From: Microvirga zambiensis WSM3693
GTDB taxonomy: Bacteria; Pseudomonadota; Alphaproteobacteria; Rhizobiales; Beijerinckiaceae
Assembly (NCBI RefSeq): GCF_016735695.1
Contig: NZ_JAERQD010000001.1
Span: 124,001-188,000, forward strand
Direction of reading: 5' to 3'
DNA length: 64,000 nt
Both the position numbers and the translations under genes were made by a program. Position 1 is the first letter of the stretch, and each line of letters opens with the position of its first letter. This document shows, in pieces, positions 36,262 to 46,400 of this stretch. The notes under the pieces are model-generated. The model had not been told where the DNA came from, ran no database searches, and saw nothing but the letters and a program-made list of their open reading frames with translations.

Positions 36262-36498
36262 TTAGGCTGCGTTCTTCTCGAGGAAGCGGATGGCGTCGCC
36301 GACCGTGACGATGGTCTCAGCCGCGTCGTCCGGGATTTCGACGTTGAACTCCTCCTCGAACGCCATCACCAGCTCGACCGTATCCAGGCTGTCGGCGCCC
36401 AGGTCGTCGATGAAGTTGGCATTGTCGGTCACCTTGTCGGCTTCGACGCCGAGATGCTCGACAACAATCTTCTTCACGCGATCAGCGACGTCACTCAT
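36262..36498 (-). CDS. acpP: Acyl carrier protein
   Basis: A 78-residue acidic four-helix carrier for fatty-acid synthesis. The phosphopantetheine attachment serine lies in [14 protein letters not shown] (Ser36), the universal DSL motif. The sequence starts [16 protein letters not shown] and ends IRFLEKNAA, as expected for alphaproteobacterial AcpP. A GGAAAG ribosome site precedes the ATG. The 234-bp gap upstream, before fabG, presumably carries its own promoter, since ACP is made in large amounts. I could not assign hexamers with confidence. Confidence 0.97.
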   Translation of the reverse strand: MSDVADRVKKIVVEHLGVEADKVTDNANFIDDLGADSLDTVELVMAFEEEFNVEIPDDAAETIVTVGDAIRFLEKNAA

Positions 36499-36732
36499 CG
36501 TTCTTTCCTCAGTGGCTGCCGCCTCAGGAATTGGGCGGATTAAGAAATCAATTTAGATCAGCTGTTCAGCTGACAACGCTGAAACGGCTACCCTGCGCCG
36601 TGCAAAGCCGCATTTTTGAGCGCCGGTCAACCCCTTTGACGTGATCGGGATCATGCTTAACACAGGCTTATCCTCTCTGGCGAGGGGAGAACGGTCCCTG
36701 CAAACAGATTCCGGAAACGGCAATAAGTTCCT

Positions 36733-37470
36733 TTAGAACATGGCCATTCCGCCGTTGACGTGCAGGGTCTGGCCCGTCACGTAGGCGGCTTCCGTGGAGG
36801 CGAGATAGACCACCGAGGAGGCGATTTCGCCGCCCTGGCCGAGCCGCCCCATGGGGATCGTGCCCAAAATTCCCTCACGCTGCTTGTCGTTCAGCACGTC
36901 GGTCATCGGCGACTCGATGAAGCCCGGAGCAACAAGATTCACGGTGATGTTGCGGCTCGCGACCTCGGCGGCAAGGGCCTTGGTCATGCCGATCAGGCCA
37001 GCCTTGGACGCAGCGTAATTGCCCTGGCCGGGATTGCCGGTCGAGCCCACCACGGAACCGATATTGACGATGCGGCCGTAGCGGCGGCGCATCATGCCCT
37101 TGACGGCGGCCCGCGACAGGCGGAAGGCGGCCGTGAGGTTCACGGCGATCACCGTGTCCCATTCCTCGTCCTTCATGCGCATGAACAGGTTGTCTTTGGT
37201 CACGCCGGCGTTGTTGACCAGGATGTCGAGGCCTTCCATCGCCGCCTCTGCCGCCGGTACGAGAGCCTCGACGGAATCCTTGTCGGACAGGTTCGCCTCG
37301 ACCACATGGACCCGCTCGCCGAGCGAGGAGGCCAGCTCGTCGAGGGCAGCGCGGCGGGTTCCGGAGATCGCGACGGTCGCGCCCTGGGCGTGGAGAGCGC
37401 GGGCAATGGCGCCGCCGATGCCGCCGGTGGCGCCGGTGACGAGAGCCTTGCGGCCAGAAAGATCGAACAT
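36733..37470 (-). CDS. fabG: 3-oxoacyl-ACP reductase
   Basis: A 245-residue short-chain dehydrogenase reducing beta-ketoacyl-ACP with NADPH. The cofactor motif is TGATGGIGGAIARAL, the NNAG motif is ILVNNAGVTKDN, and the catalytic Ser-Tyr-Lys triad lies in NIGSVVGSTGNPGQGNYAAS followed by KAG. The C-terminal VTGQTLHVNGGMAMF is the FabG dimer signature. A GGAG ribosome site supports the ATG at 37470. It follows fabD by 17 bp, forming fabD-fabG-acpP-fabF. Confidence 0.96.
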   Translation of the reverse strand: MFDLSGRKALVTGATGGIGGAIARALHAQGATVAISGTRRAALDELASSLGERVHVVEANLSDKDSVEALVPAAEAAMEGLDILVNNAGVTKDNLFMRMKDEEWDTVIAVNLTAAFRLSRAAVKGMMRRRYGRIVNIGSVVGSTGNPGQGNYAASKAGLIGMTKALAAEVASRNITVNLVAPGFIESPMTDVLNDKQREGILGTIPMGRLGQGGEIASSVVYLASTEAAYVTGQTLHVNGGMAMF

Positions 37471-37487
37471 GCAGGGCTCCTTGATTT

Positions 37488-38435
37488 TTAAGCGTTCAGG
37501 GATGGCTTGAAGGCGGCCACATCCTCTGGTGTTCCAATGGCCACGGCCGAGGCCCCGGCGGCGATGCGCTTCGCGAGGCCCGTCAGCACCTTGCCCGAGC
37601 CGACCTCGTAAAAGGACTCAACGCCCTGGGCGGCCATATAGGCCACGCATTCGCGCCAGCGCACTGTGCCTGTCACCTGGCGGACCAGGGCATCGCGGAT
37701 CGCCGCCGGATCGGTGATGGGGGCGGCCTCGACATTGGCGACCACCGGCACGGCCGGGATGTTCACGGTCACGTCGGCGAGGGCCGCGCGCATGGCGTCA
37801 GCCGCAGGCTGCATGAGGGCGCAATGGAAGGGAGCGGACACGGCCAGCATCACGGCGCGCTTGGCGCCTTTGGTCTGTGCGATGGCAACCGCCCGCTCGA
37901 CGGCGGATTTGTGGCCCGAGACCACGACCTGAGCGCCGCCATTGTCGTTGGCGGCATCGCAGACCTCGCCTTGAGCCGCCTCGCGGGCGACTTCGAGAGC
38001 CGCCTCGAATTCGAGGCCGAGAAGCGCGGCCATGGCGCCCCGCCCCACCGGAACGGCGTTCTGCATGGCATTGCCGCGGATCCGCAGAAGCCGGGCCGTA
38101 TCGGATACGGACAGGCTGCCGGCGGCAGCGAGCGCCGAATATTCGCCGAGCGAATGCCCAGCGACGAAGGCAGCGTGTTTCTTGAGATCGAGGCCGGCCT
38201 CGGCCTCCAGCACCCGGATCGCGGCCAGGCTCACGGCCATCAGTGCGGGCTGGGTATTGGCCGTCAGGGTCAGCTCCTCGGCAGGCCCTTCCCACATGAG
38301 GCTGGAGAGCTTCTGAGAGAGGGCCTCATCCACTTCGTCGAATACGGCCTTGGCCTGCGGAAAGGCATCGGCAAGGGCCTTGCCCATCCCGACCGACTGG
38401 CTTCCCTGGCCCGGGAAAACGAATGCGCGCTTCAT
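37488..38435 (-). CDS. fabD: Malonyl-CoA:ACP transacylase
   Basis: A 315-residue enzyme transferring malonyl groups from CoA to ACP. It begins FVFPGQGSQSVGMGKAL and has the nucleophile serine in AGHSLGEYSALAAAG (GHSLGE motif). The substrate arginine lies within LLRIRGNAMQ, and the catalytic histidine in VSAPFHCALMQPA. These are all diagnostic of FabD. It is the first gene of the fab cluster, and its promoter should lie in the repeat-containing gap 38436-39027. Confidence 0.96.
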   Translation of the reverse strand: MKRAFVFPGQGSQSVGMGKALADAFPQAKAVFDEVDEALSQKLSSLMWEGPAEELTLTANTQPALMAVSLAAIRVLEAEAGLDLKKHAAFVAGHSLGEYSALAAAGSLSVSDTARLLRIRGNAMQNAVPVGRGAMAALLGLEFEAALEVAREAAQGEVCDAANDNGGAQVVVSGHKSAVERAVAIAQTKGAKRAVMLAVSAPFHCALMQPAADAMRAALADVTVNIPAVPVVANVEAAPITDPAAIRDALVRQVTGTVRWRECVAYMAAQGVESFYEVGSGKVLTGLAKRIAAGASAVAIGTPEDVAAFKPSLNA

Positions 38436-39027
38436 CAGGAACGGTTCCCTCGATTATCGAATTCGCGCGGGACTCGCACCGAGAGGGCAAGGAGTCAAGG
38501 CGAAGAGCATGTTGCTCCGCACCGAATATGGTCCTCAGATGAGGCGGCGCCAGCCTCTGAGCATGCTCCGGTCGACCGCCGTCCGCCGCAGCGCGATCCG
38601 GCCGAGCATCCGGCCGGCAAGGCACGCAAGAGCCCACAGAGAAACGCTCAAGGTTCGCAAAAGCCGATCCCCCAAGGCTTGATCCTAGGACAGACTACCT
38701 AGGCCTGATGATCCCGGGCGTGTGCGGTCACACCTTCCGGCGAGCTTCCGCACAGGGGGAGTGACTTAAGTTTGCTCCTGTGCCGTCATTCCGGGGCCGC
38801 ACAGCGGAACCCGGAACCCATAACCACGACATCCCAGGAAGGGGCGAGCCGCGTTGCGCTTCTTTCGGGAGTGTTAGCGGCTATGGGTTCCGAGCTCGCC
38901 TGCGGCGCCCCGGAATGACAGGACGAAGCCAAAGTTAAGTCACTACCGTTCCTCTTGTTTTCTTGGGGCAATCGGTGTATCCGGTCCCACTTCCGATATT
39001 CCCCATGATTGTAGAAGGAGCCCCCGC
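38436..39027. other. Divergent intergenic region between fabD and rpoZ
   Basis: The 590-bp stretch has no gene. Its right half (38760-38944) is a large inverted-repeat element. The left half (38500-38570) contains GAGCATG and GAGCATGCTC motifs similar to the small palindromes elsewhere in the window. The rpoZ ribosome site GAAGGAG is at about 39015-39021. Promoters for fabD (minus) and rpoZ (plus) must be here but were not resolved. Confidence 0.6.
38760..38944. repeat. MITE-like 185-bp inverted-repeat element
   Basis: The terminal arms 38760-38773 and 38931-38944 match at 13 of 14 positions (AGTGACTTAA-type). Nested arms are perfect: 38785-38797 with 38907-38919 (GTCATTCCGGGGC) and 38813-38822 with 38882-38891 (GGAACCCATA). 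No coding capacity and no clear target-site duplication were seen. Confidence 0.7.
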
Positions 39028-39435
39028 ATGGCTCGCGTGACCGTCGAAGACTGCATCGACAAGGTCGACAACCGGTTCGAGCTCGTGCTGCTGGCCAGCC
39101 ACCGGGCCCGCCTCATTTCCTCGGGCTCGCCGCTCACGATCGACCGCGACCGCGACAAGAACCCCGTCGTGGCTCTGCGCGAAATCGCCGACGAGACGAT
39201 CGCTCCGGACGACCTGAAGGAACAGCTCATCCACTCGATGCAGAAATATGTCGAGGTGGACGAGCCGGAGGCCGAAGCCGTTCCGATGCTGAGCAACACC
39301 GCCGCGGCCCCCTCCACGGGCAGCGACAACGACGCGGACGTCCAGTTCGACCGCATGAGCGAGGACGACCTGCTCCGCGGCCTGGAGGGCCTCGTGCCCC
39401 CGAGCAGCAGCGCGGACGACGACGACCGCGAATAA
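39028..39435 (+). CDS. rpoZ: DNA-directed RNA polymerase omega subunit
   Basis: A 135-residue omega subunit that aids assembly of the beta' subunit and, in many proteobacteria, forms part of a ppGpp site. The N-terminal [20 protein letters not shown] and [12 protein letters not shown] are typical RpoZ motifs. The C-terminal half is acidic and low-complexity, as in other Rhizobiales. GAAGGAG precedes the ATG. It lies immediately upstream of rsh, the conserved rpoZ-spoT neighbourhood, with an intrinsic terminator in between. Confidence 0.96.
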   Translation: MARVTVEDCIDKVDNRFELVLLASHRARLISSGSPLTIDRDRDKNPVVALREIADETIAPDDLKEQLIHSMQKYVEVDEPEAEAVPMLSNTAAAPSTGSDNDADVQFDRMSEDDLLRGLEGLVPPSSSADDDDRE

Positions 39436-39453
39436 TCCGCGACAGGATCTTCG

Positions 39454-39481
39454 AAAGCCCGGCTCTTCAGCCGGGCTTTTT
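39454..39481 (+). terminator. Intrinsic terminator after rpoZ
   Basis: A perfect 11-bp stem (AAAGCCCGGCT 39454-39464 with AGCCGGGCTTT 39469-39479), a CTTC loop and a T-run at 39477-39481. It separates rpoZ from rsh, so rsh should have a separate promoter within 39482-39619. Confidence 0.92.
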
Positions 39482-39619
39482 CGTTGCCGGCTTAACCAAG
39501 GTCCCGCATGGGTGGCATGCGGCAAGCTATTCGGCTTGCGGTCGGAAGACGTTGTACAATATCTTCAATAGCTTCGTGATTTCAGCCAGATAACCGGGCC
39601 AAATGGAGACGACGGCCGC

Positions 39620-41782
39620 ATGATGCGCCAATATGAACTCGTCGAGCGGGTCAAGCGCTACAACCCCTCGGCCAATGAGGCGCTGCTCAACCAGGCTTAC
39701 GTGTATGCCATGATGGCGCATGGCAACCAGAAGCGGGCATCCGGCGACCTGTTCTTCGGCCATCCGCTGGAAGTCGCGGCCATCCTCACGGATCTCAAGC
39801 TCGACGATGCGACCATTGCCGCAGCGGTACTCCACGACACGGTGGAGGACACGCAGGCCACGCTGGAGGAGATCAACCGGACCTTCGGGCCCCAGATCGG
39901 TTCCCTCGTCGACGGCCTGACCAAGATCAAGCGCCTCGACCTGGTGTCGAAGCGCGCCGCCCAGGGCGAGAACTTCCGCAAGCTCCTGCTCGCGATCGCG
40001 GACGACGTGCGCGTGCTGCTGGTCAAGCTCGCCGACCGCCTGCACAACATGCGCACCCTGCAGTTCATGCCGGCGGACAAGCGCAGGCGCATCGCCGAAG
40101 AGACCCTCGACATCTACGCGCCGCTCGCCGGCCGCATGGGCATCCAGGAAATGCGCGAGGAGCTCGAGGAGCTCTCGTTCCAGAATCTCGACCCTGAAGC
40201 CTACGAGGCGATCAAGCGCCACCTGCACGAGCTTTCCACGAAGAACGTGAAGCTCGTGGAAGAGATCGAGCGGACCTTGACGACCAAGCTGCGCGCGCAG
40301 GGCATCGAGGCGGACGTGTCGGGACGGCAGAAGCGCCCTTATTCCATCTGGCGCAAGATGGAACGCAAATCCGTCGCCTTCGAGCAATTGTCGGACATCT
40401 TCGCCTTCCGCATCATCGTCGGCACCATCGACGAATGCTATCGCGCGCTCGGTGTCGTTCACACGAGCTGGCCGATGGTGCCGGGGCGCTACAAGGACTA
40501 CATCTCGACACCGAAACAGAACGATTACCGTTCGATCCACACCACCGTGATCGGCCCCGGCAGCCAGCGCGTCGAGCTGCAGATCCGCACGGAGGACATG
40601 GACGAGGTGGCGGAATACGGCATCGCGGCGCACGCCCTCTACAAGGAAGGCGTGAACGACAACTCCCACCTCGCCAAGGAAAGCCGCGCCTATCAGTGGC
40701 TGCGGCGGACCATCGATCTTCTTGCCGAGGGCGACAACCCGGAGGAGTTTCTCGAGCATACGAAGCTCGAACTCTTCCACGACCAGGTCTTCTGCTTCAC
40801 GCCGAAGGGCCGCCTCATCGCGCTCCCCCGCGGCGCCACGCCCATCGACTTCGCTTATGCCGTTCACACGGATGTCGGCAACACGGCGGTGGGCTGCAAG
40901 ATCAACGGCCGCATGTCGCCGCTGCTGACCGAATTGCAGAACGGCGACGAGGTGGAAATCGTCCGCGCCGAAGGCCAGACGCCGCCTGCGGCTTGGGAGT
41001 CCCTGGTGGTGACCGGCAAGGCGCGCGCCTCGATTCGCCGCGCGACCCGTGCCGCCGTGCGCCGCCAATATACCGGCCTCGGCCACCAGATCCTGGAGCG
41101 CGCCTTCGAGCGCGCCGCCCGCCCCTTCTCCGACGAGAAGCTGAAGGGTGCTCTGCCGCGTCTGGCCCGGGTTTCCGTGGAAGACGTTCTGGCTGCCGTG
41201 GGACGCGGCGAAATGTTCTCCGGCGACGTGGTGCGGGCGGTCTATCCCGACTACCTGGACGAGCGGCGCGCCAGTGCGGACGGCAAGGGCGCCGGAAAGC
41301 CGGACGGTGCGGGCAAAAGCGATCAGCCGGACGGCATTCCGATCCGCGGGCTCAACACGGACATGCCGATCCGCTTCGCTCCCGAAGGCGGCGCGGTGCC
41401 CGGCGACCGCATCGTCGGCATCCTGACGCCGGGCGAAGGCGTGACGATCTATCCGATCCAGTCGCCGTCGCTCGCCGCCTTCGACAACGAGCCGGACCGC
41501 TGGATCGACGTGCGCTGGGATCTCGAATCAGGCTCCGCGCAGCGCTTCCCGGCGCGCATCAAGCTGCAGTCGATCAACGAGCCCGGCTCGCTGGCGCAGA
41601 TCACCCAGGTGATCGCCGATCATGACGGCAATATCGACAACGTTTCCATGAAGCGGCGCACGCAGGACTTCACGGACATGACCATCGACCTGACCGTGTG
41701 GGACCTGAAGCACCTCAACGCCATCATCGCGGAACTGCGCGCCAAGCGCGTCGTGAGCCGCGTCGACCGTATCACCGGATAA
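39620..41782 (+). CDS. rsh: Bifunctional (p)ppGpp synthetase/hydrolase (RelA/SpoT homologue)
   Basis: The 720-residue enzyme makes and degrades the stringent-response alarmone. Domains in order: HD hydrolase with intact HD motif (HGNQKRASGDLFFGHP, LHDTVEDT, residues about 35-190), synthetase (RQKRPYSIWRKMERK, DIFAFRIIV, YKDYISTPKQNDYRSIHT), TGS (ATPIDFAYAVHTDVGNTAVG, about 410-470) and a C-terminal ACT domain (about 640-715). Both catalytic halves look intact, as expected for the single Rsh of alphaproteobacteria. ATG at 39620 is adjacent to a second at 39623. Confidence 0.96.
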   Translation: MMRQYELVERVKRYNPSANEALLNQAYVYAMMAHGNQKRASGDLFFGHPLEVAAILTDLKLDDATIAAAVLHDTVEDTQATLEEINRTFGPQIGSLVDGLTKIKRLDLVSKRAAQGENFRKLLLAIADDVRVLLVKLADRLHNMRTLQFMPADKRRRIAEETLDIYAPLAGRMGIQEMREELEELSFQNLDPEAYEAIKRHLHELSTKNVKLVEEIERTLTTKLRAQGIEADVSGRQKRPYSIWRKMERKSVAFEQLSDIFAFRIIVGTIDECYRALGVVHTSWPMVPGRYKDYISTPKQNDYRSIHTTVIGPGSQRVELQIRTEDMDEVAEYGIAAHALYKEGVNDNSHLAKESRAYQWLRRTIDLLAEGDNPEEFLEHTKLELFHDQVFCFTPKGRLIALPRGATPIDFAYAVHTDVGNTAVGCKINGRMSPLLTELQNGDEVEIVRAEGQTPPAAWESLVVTGKARASIRRATRAAVRRQYTGLGHQILERAFERAARPFSDEKLKGALPRLARVSVEDVLAAVGRGEMFSGDVVRAVYPDYLDERRASADGKGAGKPDGAGKSDQPDGIPIRGLNTDMPIRFAPEGGAVPGDRIVGILTPGEGVTIYPIQSPSLAAFDNEPDRWIDVRWDLESGSAQRFPARIKLQSINEPGSLAQITQVIADHDGNIDNVSMKRRTQDFTDMTIDLTVWDLKHLNAIIAELRAKRVVSRVDRITG

Positions 41783-41787
41783 AGCCC

Positions 41788-42489
41788 ATGCCCCGCAAGC
41801 CCCGCATCGCCGTTATCATGGACGAGAACACCAGCGTCGACGGCACGCGCTACGACATGACGAAGAACTACTTCATCGGCGTCCAGCGAGCCGGCGGCCT
41901 GCCCTACGGCATTCCCTATTTCGCCGAAATGGTCGAGACGGTGGCCGATGAGTTCGACGGCTTTCTCAGCACCGGCGGCCGCTTCGCCTTTCCCGATTCC
42001 TGGTTCCTGGAAGGTCAGACCTCGAAGGCTCCGGAATCCGAGCGGCTGGACGTAGAGGTGGCTCTGATGCGCGCCTTCCTCAACCGCGACAAGCCCGTGC
42101 TCGGCATCTGCAACGGCATGCAGGTTCTCTCCGCGCTCCACGGCTGCCGTCTGTCGCCGGACGTGCGCTCGCTCGGATCGCACATCATCGAGCACGACAA
42201 GCGCGGATCGCTGCATCCCGTCGAGATCCGGCGGGACACCATGCTTCACCGCCTCGTCGGCCGGACGCAGATCACCGTGAACACCTTCCATCGCGAAGCC
42301 GTGGTGGAACTGTCCGACAAGGTGGTGGCCAGCGCCTTCGCCGAGGATGGAATCGTCGAGGCGGTGGAGATCCCGACGCAGCGCTTCGCCCTCGGCGTGC
42401 AATGGCATCAGGAATTGTTCGCCCTGCAGGATCATCCCGGCAACAGGCTCTTCGAGGCATTCGTCGAGACCGCCGGAAAGCCGCAATAG
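41788..42489 (+). CDS. Class-I glutamine amidotransferase-like hydrolase (peptidase C26 family)
   Basis: A 233-residue protein of the gamma-glutamyl-GABA hydrolase (PuuD-like) family. The nucleophile cysteine lies in LGICNGMQVLSAL, and the His/Glu of the triad in GVQWHQELF. The oxyanion region STGGRFAFPDSW replaces the usual PGGxD motif, a small divergence. The ATG at 41788 follows the rsh stop by 5 bp, so the two may be co-transcribed. The substrate is unknown; gamma-glutamyl compounds are the family norm. Confidence 0.84.
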   Translation: MPRKPRIAVIMDENTSVDGTRYDMTKNYFIGVQRAGGLPYGIPYFAEMVETVADEFDGFLSTGGRFAFPDSWFLEGQTSKAPESERLDVEVALMRAFLNRDKPVLGICNGMQVLSALHGCRLSPDVRSLGSHIIEHDKRGSLHPVEIRRDTMLHRLVGRTQITVNTFHREAVVELSDKVVASAFAEDGIVEAVEIPTQRFALGVQWHQELFALQDHPGNRLFEAFVETAGKPQ

Positions 42490-42520
42490 GACGAGTGCGA
42501 AACGAGAGCGAGTCGTCGCG

Positions 42521-43216
42521 ATGCCCATCACCGTACTCGGTCTCGATGCCGACGATACGCTCTGGCACAACGAGACCTTCTACCAGATGACGCGCCAGCG
42601 CTTCAACGAGCTGCTTGCCGACTTCGTCGATGCGCAGACGCTCGAAGCGGAGATCGAGGCGACGGAGAGGCGCAACCTCGGCCTCTACGGCTATGGTGCG
42701 AAAGGCTTCACCCTCTGCATGCTGGAGACCGCGCTCGCGGTCAGCGAGGGACAGGTCTCCGCCAAGGCGCTCACCGAGATCCTCTCGGCAGGCCGCGAGA
42801 TGATGCGGCATCCGGTGGAGCCGCTTCCCGGCGTGCACGACGCCCTCGAGACCCTGTCCGAGCAATACAAGCTCGTCCTGATCACCAAGGGCGATCTCTT
42901 CCATCAGGAAGCGAAGCTCGCCGCATCGGGCCTCGGCAACTTCTTCTCCGGCGTCGAGATCGTGAGCGAGAAGAAGGCCGATACCTATACCCGCATCTTC
43001 TCGCGCCACGGCGCCGGCCCCGAACATGCCGCCATGGCCGGCAACTCCATGCGCTCGGATGTTCTGCCGGCGCTGGAAGCGGGCGCCTATGCCGCCCTCA
43101 TCCCCTATCACCTCGTCTGGGCCCACGAGGACGCGCCGCCCCCGACCGCCCATCCGCGCTTCGCAGAATTGCCGTCCCTTGCAGATCTCTCCCGGTGGCT
43201 TGCAAGCAAGGCGTGA
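42521..43216 (+). CDS. HAD-superfamily hydrolase
   Basis: A 231-residue haloacid-dehalogenase-type phosphatase. Motif I is GLDADDTLWHN (nucleophile and acid Asp), motif II VLITKGDLFHQE, motif III lysine in VSEKKADTY, and motif IV AGNSMRSDVLPALEAG. A helical cap lies between motifs I and II (about residues 20-95), i.e. type C1. Family members hydrolyse small phosphate esters, and the substrate cannot be read from sequence. It lies 31 bp after the amidotransferase and probably shares its transcript. Confidence 0.88.
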   Translation: MPITVLGLDADDTLWHNETFYQMTRQRFNELLADFVDAQTLEAEIEATERRNLGLYGYGAKGFTLCMLETALAVSEGQVSAKALTEILSAGREMMRHPVEPLPGVHDALETLSEQYKLVLITKGDLFHQEAKLAASGLGNFFSGVEIVSEKKADTYTRIFSRHGAGPEHAAMAGNSMRSDVLPALEAGAYAALIPYHLVWAHEDAPPPTAHPRFAELPSLADLSRWLASKA

Positions 43217-43254
43217 CCTGCAAGCTGCTTGAGTTCAGCGCTGAGGCTGCCGCA

Positions 43255-43310
43255 GGCGTCACCTCTCCCCGGATCTCGAATGTTTCCGAGATCCGGGGAG
43301 AGGTGACGCC
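43255..43310. repeat. Perfect 24-bp inverted repeat
   Basis: Arms 43255-43278 and 43287-43310 are exactly complementary over 24 bp, with an 8-nt loop (AATGTTTC). The arms contain CACCTCTCCCCGGATCTCG. No U-run follows in either direction, so it is not a standard terminator. It sits between the HAD gene and the RTX gene (convergent 3' ends), where it could act as a bidirectional block or mRNA end protector. A GGGGGGAGAATGCACC stretch follows near 43365. Confidence 0.85.
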
Positions 43311-43433
43311 CACCGAACCTTGATAAGCTATCGCCCACACCCCCACCCCAGCCCTCCCCACAAGGGGGGAGAATGCACCTGCGCCTCAGAATGAATGACG
43401 AGCCAGACTCTAAGAACGAGAACGAATGTCCCG

Positions 43434-46400
43434 CTAGATCACGAAGAAGTCGTTGTGGGTCATCTTCAAGTTCTTGGACAATGTCGCGACCTTGACCTGC
43501 GCCTTGGAGCCGGTGCCATCCGGGTCGTAATAGAGCGAACCTGTCTTCTTGTCGTAGATGATCCGGTCCTCCGCATCCTGGGCCTTTTTACCCTTCACGA
43601 ACATGTCGGCCTTGAACTTCTTCGGCTTCAACTCCGTGCCCGAGCCCAGCTTGGTGAACACTGCATTGTCGAGCCAGATCGTATCGTCCTTCACTTTGAA
43701 GTCGACGATCTTGTCCACGTTCGTACGCTTGTTCGCCTTGGTGTCGAACACGAACATGTCCTTGCCCTCGCCTCCCGTGAGCAGGTCCTTGCCGAGCCCG
43801 CCTGACAGCGTGTCGTTGCCGAGCCCGGCTTCGATCCAGTCGTCGCCCTGCATGCTGGCGAAGTAATCCTGGCCGGCGCCGCCGCGCATTCCGTCCGCCT
43901 CGGGGCTGCCGATGGCCCGCTCGTTCAACACATCCTGCACCAGGATCGTGACGTTCTTGTCGACACTGGCGCCGGAAGCATCCGTCACCCGCACCGCGAT
44001 CGTGTGCCGGTCGGCCTGCTCATAATCGAGCTTGACCCCATTCGCCACCTTGAGCCTGCCGGTCGCCGCATCGATCTGGAAGCGACCTTCTGCGTTAGTG
44101 ACGAGTTCGTAGCGGAGCGGACCGCCGGTCTTTGCGGAGGCCAGGAACTCACCGATGTCGATCCCGACGGCGCTGTTCTCGGCCACCACGTCACCGCTCA
44201 GCAAGCTCTGATCCACGACTCCGGCCAAACTCAACTTGCTGTCGGCGAATTGAAAGATCTCGATGTTGTGGATCACATCGGTCCCGTCCCCGTTCGCCCG
44301 TTTGTCGGCGAGCGTGACGGAACCGTCTTTGTTGAGGGTCACAGTGTAGTCGGAGCGCTTGCCAGTCAGCACGACGGTGTCATTGCCGCCGCCGCCGTCG
44401 ACGCGATTGGCGCTCCTGTTGCCATGGAAGACGTTGCCGATACCATTGCCGGTAAGGTCGATGCTGCCGGCCGTTTCCCCGGCCTTCAGGATCTCCACGT
44501 CAGCCTGTGAGGCCAGGATGTAGGACGCGCTCGCAATCAGCGTGTCGGTCCCTTCACCCGCCTTTTCGACGATCACGTCCGCCGCATCGACCATGTAGGT
44601 GTCGCTGCCCTCGTTCCCGTGGAGCTCGTCCCTGCCGGCACCGCCCTCGAGAAGGTCGTCGCCCGCGCCACCCTTGAGGATGTCATCGCCTGAATGGCCC
44701 CTGAGGATGTCCTCTCCGGCGGCGCCCCAGAAGGCATCGTTGTCACCGGCTCCCTCGAGCGTATCCTTCTGAAAGGTACCATCGATCACTTCGATGCCGT
44801 CGTAGCTGTCGCCGGCGGCCGCATTGGTGTTGTCTTGCGTGTGGCCGAGATAGACGGCGACACCCTTGTCGGCCAGAAAGTAGCTGACCGTATCCGTGCC
44901 GTTGCCGCCGTAGAATTTATCGTCACCACCGGCTGCGCCGCTCAGGAAGTCGCTGCCGTTGTCGCCGTAGAGCGTGTCGTTGCCGGAGCCGCCATCGAGA
45001 ATGTCGTTGCCGTCGCCGGCCGAAAGCGTGTCGTTGCCGGAAAAGCCCTTGAGATCGTCGTTGCCGTTGGCGCCCCAGAAGCCGTTGTCGTCGTTGTTGC
45101 CTTCGAGCGTGTCGTTGTAGTTGGTGGCGTCGATCACATCGATCGATATGTAGGTATCGCCCTCTGCAGCACCGCGATTGGCTTTCCCGCCATGCATGTA
45201 GACCTCGATGCCGTTACCGTCGTCGACTGCATAATAGCTGACGGTGTCATGGCCGATGCTGCCGTCGAAGGTATCCTTGCCGCCTTTCAGATCGATGAGG
45301 GTATCGTCACCGGCTGCCCCGAACAGGCTGTCATCACCGACGCCGCCGCGAATGACGTTGCGGCCCATATTGCCGAGAAGGACATGAGAGAGGTCATTGC
45401 CGGTGAGATCGATATCGGCGTCTCCGTCAACGGCGCGCATTTCCTCGATCGACACGCCGTCGGCCAGGACATAGCTGCGGGAGGCCCTGACCATGTCATA
45501 GCCGCCATCCGCCAACTCCACGATCATGTCGTCCGTGGCATCGCTGATATAATAGGTATCGTCGCCGGAACCGCCTTCGAGCCGGTCGATGCCGCCGGCG
45601 CCATCGAGCGTGTCGTCGCCTTCGCCGCCGATCAGGTGGTTGACGTCATCACTGCCGGTGATCTCGTCATATCCGCTGCCGCCAATGACGTTCTCGATCC
45701 CCTTGATCGTGTCCGTGCCGTCACCGTTTTCGTACGGGGTATCCCTCCCGAGATTGAGGTACAGGTCTTGTTCCGTCACGAACTGGAGCGTGTCGATCCC
45801 CCCGCCGCCATCGATGCTGTCATCGCCCAGGCCGGCGACGATGGTTTCATTACCGCTGCCGCCGTACACGGTGTCGTCACCAACGCCCATGTCGATGATG
45901 CCGACGGCGGTGCCGGCCTTGCCGTCATAGAGATCGTCTCCATAGCCCAATGCGATGGCGCGGCCGCTCAGGCCCTCGATCATCCCGCTGTTCTGGATCT
46001 TGTCATCGCCATCCGAACCCTGGATCGCCAGGGACCCGCCTCTGATATCTCCTGAATTCACGAGATCGAGCATGTCCCTTCCCGTGCTGTTTGCCGCAAG
46101 GTTGATACCGATATTGGCTCCCGCGATGACGGCCCTGTTCGCGCCGTCGTTGAGGTTCTCGATCTTGATGAGGCCATCGCCCAAAATGGCTGTGCCCCCG
46201 GAGATGATATTGCCGCCGTGATTGACGATCGATCTGACCGTATTCGTGCTGGACGTTATCGATACAGCTATGGTTTTCCCAGAGACAGATCCCCATAAGT
46301 CAAATTGAGATGGATCCTTCAGATCGATCGCCATGCCATCGGTAGACGATACAGTGCCGCGGACAGAAATAGTATTGTTGCCGCGCGCCAAAACACTGAT

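Noticed and set aside
39527-41086. 519-codon minus-strand frame opposite rsh
   Set aside because: Antisense shadow of the certain rsh gene; it also runs over the rsh start region without motif.
44694-46055. 453-codon plus-strand frame opposite the RTX gene
   Set aside because: Val/Ala-rich repeats are the complement of the Gly-Asp RTX codons, not an independent protein.
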